From positions 5,045,079 to 5,109,078 of the forward strand of contig NC_087068.1 of assembly GCF_963678635.1 (NCBI RefSeq): a stretch of 64,000 nucleotides of DNA. Reading direction: 5' to 3'. A program made the translations under genes and the position numbers. Below, in pieces: positions 56,263 through 64,000 of the stretch. Below the pieces are notes generated by a model. It did no database searches. It saw nothing but the letters and a program-made list of their open reading frames with translations, and was not told the DNA's origin. Position 1 is the stretch's first letter, and every line of letters starts with the position of its first letter. Source of the stretch: Symsagittifera roscoffensis. Lineage: Eukaryota > Xenacoelomorpha > Acoela > Convolutidae.

Positions 56263-59200
56263 CTAGTGTCCAGCCACTGAGATTATCGACTGTATCTTGT
56301 TTCCTTGCGGCACCATGCCGAACCTCTTACCGGAGATCACTTTAAGTTTCATGTTCAAACTACTTGGTACTTTCGTTTCTTCGAACTCCGTTGCTTCGGA
56401 GGTATTCAGTTGCTCCTGAAGTTTCTCATTCTCCAGTTCAAGTTTCACTTTTTGTTCGATCTCTTTCGTCACTAGTTCCTGCTGCACTCTTTTTAGAGCA
56501 TCCCTCGCGGCTGCCCTATAATCGATCTTGAAGTCATCAGCCGCAGTTGCTGGTTCCGGCTCAACTGTCTCCTCTGTTACCGCTTGCATTTTCTTTGCCG
56601 CCAGCTCTTGAGGTTTATCCTTTCTGCGTGGCTCCGCTTCACTCAAAAGTCGAGCCTTGCTGGCTTTCACTCCTGACAAAGCTTCTTCATGTCTTGGATG
56701 CTTGATGTCTGCCACTGCATCCCAGAATTGCGGACAATCTGATTTAAAATGACCTTCCAAGTTGCAAAAGAAACACCTCGGGCCGAATTTCGCAATTACT
56801 CCTCTCATGAAATCCTCATGGTCCAATTCTGACGCATCTTCGTCCTCGAGGCTAAAGCCTATTGCTTTCATGCCTTGTTTGTAAGCTGGGCATGCTGACA
56901 CATGATGGTCTGTTGAACTGCAATTGGCACAAGAGCTTCTCTTGTCCATATCATCCCTCGGTTTGTACCAATTGTTCCCTTGGTTTGCTGGTCCGTTGTT
57001 AAAATTGCCATAATTGTTCTTGTAGTATCCAGATCTCGAAGGAGGTTTAAACAAAAGATACTCTTTTGACTTGAGCCTCAACTCCTCTGGTGTTGGCGCG
57101 TTGGTTGATAGTGGTGTGTAATGCGTTGCTAGCATTGTTCGAAGTTTATCATTCTTCACACCATCGATGAATTTTGAGGCTACGGCCAGGTTCATCCTTC
57201 GGTTTGACTCATCCGGTTGGCTGCGTCTTCTCAGCATTTCCAAATCATCGAGAATTTTGTCTATCGTTTCATCTTCTTGATGCCTCCGTTTCTCGAAGCG
57301 CATCATCGCCTGGTGCCCCTGCACCCCTGATCCGAAACGGTTTAACAAGATTTCGAAGATTTTCTCAGCAGTGTCACGTTGATGTTGCTTCTTGGCCATG
57401 ACACAGTTCAGGGCTGTCCCTTCTAAGTTGCTGGTGAGCGCACTGCATTCCTGTCTCTCCGACAAGTCCTCTTCCTCGAAATGCAGCTTCATTACCTCTA
57501 TCCAGGTATCAATACAGCCATCAGATTCATCTTTATAGCATCTTGGTTTCTTAAAGACTATTCTGGACTTCTCAGTGCGTTCATTGGTTCTGGATAACCT
57601 TGTCAGGAATGTCTCCAAAGACCTGTTTAGGGGTTCAAATGCTGTGGCCATTGCCGTAGCATCTCTTGAGTGTCCCGCTTGAGTGTCCTCACACCTCGTC
57701 AAAGACTCCGTATGCGGTGCATCCCTGCAATCCGAGTTGCCGTGAGTGTTTCCCGCTTGGGTGTCCTCATGACCCCTCCTCGCTCTTGTATGCCCCCTGT
57801 TACCGGAATCACTTCTCCCAGTCCCATGTGTGCCTTGCGTTGGTCGTTCGTTAGAGGTCTGTCTGTTCCCCATTGAACTTGCTCTACTGTTCGGGCCCCA
57901 TGCTCCATTACCCCTTGTGGCATAGCCTGATGAACTGCCCCTGCCTCTAGTGGATCCATACGTCTTCCTCTTCTGATGTTCATTGAAATTCACCCTCGGT
58001 TCCCTGCTGGGACCTCCCGAGTTTGGTTCTCCTTCTTTTGGTCCACTCTTGCTGCTTAGTAGCCCGTCCAACCTATCCATGATAGCCTGAGTTCGCCTCT
58101 CCATCATCGCGTCTATCTTTGTGTCAAGAGTCCCAAGAGACTGCTCTTGTTGAATTCTTAACTTCTCCATGTCGTCTCTTAAGCGTAACTCTCGCTGTTC
58201 CGCCTCTCTTGTCATTCGCGACAAATTCCTCGCCATATGTTTGTCCGTTCTTTCTTTCAAGCGTTTTTTGCTCCTGCCAACTTCTTGTCTGTTGCGGTTT
58301 ATTTCTTCCCGCAGACTTTCTCTTTCAATGTGAACTGCTCTTTCTAGTTCACTCATCCTTATTGACATCTGTTCGTTTTGTTCTCCTAAACTGTCCACTA
58401 TGTTGTTTAAGGCTTCTTCTAGTGCTGCCCCGTTATTCACGAGTGGCGTTACTAGTGGCGGTGCAACCCTGTCGGTCCCAGGTAGCTTCGTGCTGGTCGA
58501 GATCCGGGCCATGACTCTCTGTCTCGACGTCTTTTCCTTATCTATTTCAGGATCCGCTAACGCGTTGCCTAGCCCTCTGGTTCTACTCTCTCCATCCAGT
58601 TTGTGGCTTTGAACTTGTCCTAATCGCGAAGTCTTTTGACTGGCCCGGTGTGTTTGCCTCTTTGCTTATCGTTGTCACTACACCAAATTTGTCCATGGTT
58701 CCAGTCTCTCTTCCGACGTGTGCCTCATTCTCCTGGATCGAACTATTGAGGCTGACTTGAGATCCAAAGTCCCCTTGCTCCTCTTCATCCTCTTCCTCCT
58801 GGGATTCACCGTCGTTTCCTGCTCCTCCTCCCATGCTGAATGGAAAGATGTTTCCGAAGGTGTTCTTCATTCTTTCTGAGAATGATGATGACGTTGTTTG
58901 TTTCCCAGTTCCGCCTGCCATCATAGTGTTGTCTGTCGGAGATCTTCTAGCTGCCGCTATTTCAGTCGAGATGTCGGACAGTTCCGACATCTCCTCTCGA
59001 TCCGATGTCCCGGTGGAAGTGGCAAAATCATGGCCTTGTTCTACCGGAGTAGATTCACTCGCCAGCCTTCTGCCTCTTCCTTCCAGTCCATTTTCTTCCT
59101 GGTTGTCGTTCATGGTATGGTCCGTATTGACCTCCACTTCTAACAGTTCTTTTCGCTCTTCTGAGGTCTTCTGACTTCTCGTTTCAACCATTCTGCCTGA

Positions 59201-59338
59201 AACCGTCTCCCCTTTGTCGGACCGGGATCGCTTGATCCAATCCACAAAAGGATCGGTCATCGTTTTTCTTTGCTTTTCAGGTATGAATTTCCTAGAGCTA
59301 TTACCTCGTTTTGGTATCCTTGACTTGTCTAGACTCAT
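56263..59338 (-). pseudogene. Element B Gag
   Basis: 58583-59338 (251 aa) starts MSLDKSR and runs without the 1-nt shift seen in element A, which identifies the true Gag start. A 4-bp insertion near 58595 breaks the frame. 56263-58512 (749 aa) then carries the coiled coil, RG-rich stretch, Gag domain and both zinc knuckles. Confidence 0.9.
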
Positions 59339-62204
59339 TCTCTATTTGTCACTTTTTAATGCCTATACACTTAACTCGATTGCTAGAGACTTTATAGTTT
59401 TATTAACAATAATAATGACACAACACAATAAATTTCACAAGATTCTATTAAATAGTGACCATGAATCCCTGTATATTATCAGAGTACAGTTTGTATAAAA
59501 TTTAATCACACTAACCGATTATCGGTCGTAAGATTTGAAAACTAGCACAATATGATGTTATCAGTCAACTTAAAAGATAGTGTACTCACTACCCAATCAA
59601 GCACAGTTTGTGTTGATTTAAAATCAAAAACAAAATATATAAATTTAATGTCAGAATATGAATACCTCTATTAAAAAAAACGTATGTGTAATGTACTCTT
59701 AGTCGGTCGCAGTACAATAGTCGAACCTGTCTTTTAAAGAAAAAGCTTTCCCTGCTCGGTGCTGCACCAAACAGACAAAACTTTGAAGGCAGTAATTTTC
59801 TCAAGTGGGCGTCTATTGCACCCACCGAGTACCGTGTTACCTATCTGCCTTCGGACTGCCCGAGCTAGACCTACTAAAATCCTCAGGGCAGTCACTTTTC
59901 CCAAAAACGTTTTATGTTACAATCCACACCAATGAATCACGCTCTTTTTAATTTAGACTTAGTGTCGCGAATATCCGAGTTCGGACCTGTTTTGTTTTGG
60001 TCTGGTTCTTATTGAAAGGCAAGTTACCAGTGCAGTCACTGATACCTAGCCTGTGTGCTAATAACCTAATGCCTCTCACTTTAGTCTTTCTTTCGTCTAC
60101 TTAAGTCCTTTAATAAAATAATACCCCTCCGGATTGGCACAAATAGGACCCTTTCGGACTAATAGAATCTAGACCCCTCCAGATTGGGACCCCTCTGAGT
60201 TAGTTAATATAAGACCCCTCCGAATTTGGACCCCTCCGAATTAGCAACTATAAGACCCCTCCGGATTCGGACCCCTCCTAACTTGAAAAAAAAAATTTGA
60301 CCCCTCCGGATTGGGAGCCCTCTGGTTTTGTAAAAGTAGCTTTTCGGAGATTTCCCACTTTCAACCTATACCCCTCCGGATACGTTCTCCGATGCAATTT
60401 TGCTTTTTCAGTTAACTAGGAAGGGTATGTGCTACTTTCCTAGACCCTTCCGGATTGAAGTTAAGCCTCTTATTTGACAATTCACACTAACGGTGAAGGG
60501 TCTTATCGCTCGCCTAATTTCGGCTCGATTAAGGTTTTGCTGTGCCTTTAGCCTTCCCTTTCCGTCTAGAACAGCCTAAAGTTACTTTATTCAACCGCTG
60601 TTACCTTTTAGTAGGGGTATGAGGGCTTTTCTAAAAGAAATTTATAAAAGGTGAAGGGTCTACCCTCCCTAATTGGTGAATTTGCTAAAAACAATCTCAA
60701 AAAATTTTCACGCTTACTTTTCCGCAAAATTTTTTGTCCCTATTAGTAAGCTCAGCCAATTTCTGATCTATTGGTACCAAGATCAACTCGATATGCCCAG
60801 TAGTTCCAAAGTTATTAACCAAAACGTCTTTTTTCTAAACTCAAAAATTTTCTCTCTTATAGGTTCCGCCTAACTTTTTCCGCAAATCTGGTCCTTTCGA
60901 CCTAAAAATTATTGATCCGAGCTCAGAAGGCCTATATTCTTCTATTTCAATGCAAAAAGCCCGATCTAAAACGCTTTAGTTGAAAAAATTTGCGAAAAAC
61001 TATGCTACCTGTACCCCTCCGGATTGATGAATCCACCAAATCAAACACGTTAAGTTCGATTTCTCTGCAACCCGGAAGGCTTTCGGGTAGCGGGTTTTAA
61101 AACTTGTAGATTCAAAAGTGGACGTTGTCCGAACAACTATTTTTACTGTCGTAACTCAAAAATTTCAAAAAAATTTCTAAATTTATATTGTTTCGTTTTC
61201 TCAAAAATCACGAAATTTCGGTTTTCGGTACCAAAATAGTTCCAACCACTTTCGAACTAAACTTAACCGGTTCTATCTTTTATGGTAGTGCAGTTACGAT
61301 GTAACACACTATTTTAGCGCTTTTTTCTGTTTAAAAAAAAATCGATATCTCAAAAATCGCGACTTGTGGGGGGATCAAAACGTCGCTATTTTGACCCTAA
61401 AAACCGGTCTATTTTCGTTGTTTTTCATTGAAAAACGATATAAGACTATTAATATAGGCTATATAAGTAATAATAATAGTAATACAATTCCCCTCCCGGT
61501 TTGTTTAATATCCGAATTAAGGTGCTTAACTCGGATATTCGCAGTTCGGTGAAGGGTCACTACAGTGCAGCACTGTCGAGCCCCCACAGATTACTATCTT
61601 AATTTTTGTACCAAAAGGGATACAAAACTTGTTAACGATACCCAACAGTCGATTGTTGTTGTCGTTGAGCCCCTTCTTGTTGCTCCTTGTACTGCTTGCC
61701 GGATCAGTCTTCTCCCAAGACCCTTCCGAATTGAGCGCAAATCAGCTGATCCTTCCGGATTGAGCGCAATTTATCATTAACGTGCTTAAATGCTCAAATA
61801 ACCCTACAGTACAAGCCTCACAAACGGGCTACAAAACTGATCGTAACGATCCTGACTGATATAAATGCCTGTAACAACAATATATCTATCAACAACAAAC
61901 GGGGGGTCGGATCACATCTTGTCTGGGGGGATGATTTCTACTGATTTTTTACTTTTTTTTTAAACAGTTTTTGGTTTTTTCGGTTATTTTTTATGTTTTT
62001 TGTTTTTCTTGGGTACTATACTACTTTTTGTTTGGTTTTATATATATCTTTAAGTGTTTTTGGTCACAAACCTCTCATGGAACGAGGGAATGGCCGATCC
62101 CCCCACCCTTCCTGATTCGTGAATTTTCGGTCTTAACCAAGTTAAAAAGGTATTCACGGTAATCCGGAAGGCTTCCGCGTTCCGAACTACCCTTCCGCCC
62201 CGGC
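59339..62204 (-). other. Element B leader
   Basis: Counterpart of element A's leader, with the TCCGGAGGGG cluster at 60120-60390 and the 15-bp hairpin at about 61508-61540. It is joined at 62204/62205 straight to the interior of the LTR, so the LTR 3' end, primer binding site and about 100 bp of leader are deleted. Confidence 0.85.
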
Positions 62205-62407
62205 CGTTTCTGACGTTTCTCAGAAATGTTACGTAATCACTTCGAAAAATTAAAAATTAGCAATTTCCGAATCCTTTAACCTTCACGTTTTGTTCAATCG
62301 TTCAAATAACGTTCTTAATTCTTAATAATCACCAATCCGGAAGGCTCGCTGCTAAAAATTCGAATTCTGCAGAGATTGCATTTTTCACATTCTGGTCGAA
62401 TGTCACA
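62205..62407 (-). repeat. Element B 5' LTR remnant
   Basis: The first 203 bp of the LTR (TGTGACATTCGACC at 62407 on the minus strand), nearly identical to 39005-39211. The remaining 700 bp or more are missing. Confidence 0.9.
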
Positions 62408-62743
62408 GTTGATCCATCTGAAATGGATCAAAGTTCCACTGTCCAATAAAAAAGTAACTTAACGGATTGTTCCGAACCTGTTTTTAACGGCGTTCGTGTA
62501 TTTTGGGTATTTTGAGACCTAAGTATGGGGACGTTTTTATTTTCTAGAGTGGGGGGGGGGTATTTTGGTAGAGGCCCTTAAGCTGTAACGGGTTCTGGTC
62601 TCATGTCGCAAGCGAACCGAATTGGCTCCGACCGTTTTTGAGGTAGAAAAACACAAGAGATAGTGTCCCTGACTCTTGAGCCAATGATTATAGGGCCTAT
62701 TTTTCTTAAGCCTCATATGTGACCGAAGTAGGCGACTGTTACA
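62408..62743 (+). mobile_element. Right part of the 5' LTR of outer element C
   Basis: It ends GGCGACTGTTACA at 62743, a variant of the family's LTR end, and is followed by a primer binding site. Its left boundary abuts element B. The 5' start of this LTR is inferred at 12830. The three bases GTT occur on both sides of B and may be what is left of a target duplication. Confidence 0.6.
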
Positions 62744-62754
62744 TAGTGTTGTTA

Positions 62755-62769
62755 TGGCGCTCCTAGGTG
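62755..62769 (+). promoter_or_regulatory. Primer binding site of element C
   Basis: TGGCGCTCCTAGGTG, one base different from that of element A, 11 nt after the LTR end. Confidence 0.6.
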
Positions 62770-63233
62770 TTTGTACGACATCATGACTACGGAGTCGAAC
62801 CCACTTGACACAGCTCCGGGCTACATGCCCATTCTAGAGTACCGGTGGTACGGTTCAGCGGGAACGTGTAAACCTTCCGGTTGTACCGTGATAGCTTTTT
62901 AAGAAAATTTGAGAAAACTTCCTGGTACGCTCTCCGAACGAGGCTTAGCTAACCGAGTAAGAGGGGGGGGGGGGTAACTAGGGGGACAAAAACACGAGCA
63001 AAAAGATAAAAAACGAAACAATAACAAGAAAAAAGTATAGAAAAAATAACAAACACCATAAAACAAAAATGACAGTGACTTTGATACCAGATTAGGTGGA
63101 TCAAACCTTTATATTAATCAAATAGTAAACCCGTACTGTTTTATAAGACCGATTTAAACAATCTAAACCAGTGACTTCAATAAGGTGCCCAAGTGGGGGG
63201 CGTTGTTAAGGGTTTTCAGATAGCTTGCGACCT

Positions 63234-63434
63234 AGCCGGACCACTAGGAGACTTGACTGGAAGAGGTGACCAGCCGAGTGGGAAAGTGGTTCACAAGGAC
63301 AGAGCCGGACCACTAGGAGACTTGACTGGAAGAGGTGACCAGCCGAGTGGGAAAGTGGTTCACAAGGACTGAGCTGAACCGCTAGGAGACTTGACTGGAA
63401 GAGGTGACCAGCCAAGTGGGAAGGTGGTGCTGGT
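63234..63434 (+). repeat. Three tandem copies of a 69-bp unit
   Basis: Units start at 63234, 63303 and 63372, each with CTAGGAGACTTGACTGGAAG and GTGACCAGCC. The first two are nearly identical; the third has several changes. Copies are absent from element A's leader. Confidence 0.9.
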
Positions 63435-64000
63435 GTCAAGTGCAGTGCACGTCAAGGGGACATCCAGCACGGGATCGCTACAACAAGAAGAGGACGCACA
63501 GGGGTGTTCTCAAGTTGGACAAACGGATATCGTTAAAATCCACGTTACTTTATAGGAAATAAGTGTGAAATTGGATAAGCGGAGCCCCATTGTTTTGAGG
63601 AAGTTTTTACACAAGCAGGCCTGGAAACAGGTCTACGGTTTTCTCTCGAGAGGTTTAGCACCCGGCGCTGAAGGGATTTTTTGGCTTAAGAGGGGGGCTA
63701 AAGAGGGAGGAGGTTAGAAGGGGGGCTGGTTAGGTTAAAGGTTGGTGGTTGTAAAGTGTAAAAAGGGGGGGACACCTTAGAGTAACTAATTGTTCGGCAT
63801 CGTCGATTTAGTTACATTATATACTTACACGCGCAGGTTATAAGAAGCGGATATCTAAATTTAACATCGAGTTAAGGTAGGTACCCTGGTCGGATCGGTA
63901 GGGGGGAACGGACATAGACAGTTTTTGTGATACCCCATAAGATCGCTAGCAGGGGGAGGAAAACACGTGGCAATCGGGTACTAGACATTTTTTCGGATAA

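Larger units (their letters stand above)
38377..62407 (-). mobile_element. Element B: second giant gypsy copy, minus strand, degraded
   Basis: It has the same gene order as element A read on the other strand: leader, Gag, protease, reverse transcriptase, RNase H, integrase, macro-like domain, ORF2, ORF3, polypurine tract. Its LTRs are damaged: the 5' LTR keeps only 62205-62407, and the 3' LTR is split by element A (38377-39211 plus 13407-13782). Every gene is broken by frameshifts or stops, so B is older than or at least less preserved than A. Proteins differ from A by a few residues per hundred by eye. Confidence 0.9.
62744..64000 (+). other. Element C 5' leader (continues beyond the window)
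   Basis: It shares the opening layout with element A's leader (primer binding site, ACATCATGAC, CTTCCGG ... ACCGTGATAGCTTTTTAA) but diverges soon after. Contains G runs near 62545, 62961 and 63761 and a 69-bp triplication. No gene was found, as expected for a leader of this family. Confidence 0.6.

Noticed and set aside
13407-62407. A 49-kb palindrome caused by assembly error or foldback of one molecule
   Set aside because: Arms A and B differ by many substitutions, indels and different frame breaks, and their leaders and LTRs are damaged differently. They are two separate copies in opposite orientation.
63206-63439. 77-codon minus-strand ORF with repeats as a repeat protein gene
   Set aside because: It exists only because the 69-bp unit is divisible by three; no start context, no neighbours, and it lies in a retroelement leader.
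1-64000. CRISPR arrays, rRNA genes, bacterial operons
   Set aside because: No regularly spaced identical repeats with unique spacers, no rRNA-like sequence, and the gene structure is eukaryotic.

Overview
The window looks like nuclear DNA from an invertebrate animal. It holds a spliced host gene with short introns (68 and 69 bp, GT...AG), AT-rich noncoding DNA, and LTR retrotransposons of the Ty1/copia and Ty3/gypsy types. I cannot place the species. The host gene is read from four exons on the minus strand (11039-12236). They encode a coiled-coil N-terminus resembling the centrosome/cilium protein CEP290.

Layout: (1) 1-3261 is the 3' part of a Ty1/copia element (integrase, reverse transcriptase, RNase H) and the start of its 3' LTR. 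(2) 3262-6715 holds a 1.8-kb element with G-run inverted termini, followed by a second, 3'-truncated copy. (3) 6716-10824 is AT-rich repeat-laden DNA, including a degenerate tandem array. (4) 10825-12236 is a small foldback element and the 5' exons of the CEP290-like gene. (5) From 12830 to the right edge I read a three-level nest of giant Ty3/gypsy elements. Outer element C (+) has its 5' LTR in two pieces (12830-13406 and about 62408-62743), with its leader running off the window. Element B (-) sits inside C's LTR and runs from 62407 leftwards. Element A (+, 13783-38376, 24.6 kb) sits inside B's 3' LTR, which it splits into 13407-13782 and 38377-39211.

Element A is the better preserved copy. 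It has two 941-bp LTRs, a primer binding site, and a 3-kb leader packed with a TCCGGAGGGG motif. A single frame then carries Gag (coiled coil, two zinc knuckles), protease, reverse transcriptase, RNase H, integrase and a C-terminal macro-like domain. That frame is broken in this copy by a 1-nt shift and two stop codons. Two extra genes follow: ORF2 (684 aa, coiled coil plus SGNH/GDSL-type hydrolase) and ORF3 (about 2285 aa, unknown). They overlap by TGATG. Copy B has the same gene order but many frame breaks, a foldback rearrangement in its reverse transcriptase region and a deleted LTR/leader junction.

The most interesting biology is the combination of a macro-like ADP-ribose module, a hydrolase with all its SGNH motifs and a giant uncharacterised protein on one LTR retrotransposon. 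A polypurine-tract-like motif also recurs in different reading frames inside the element.
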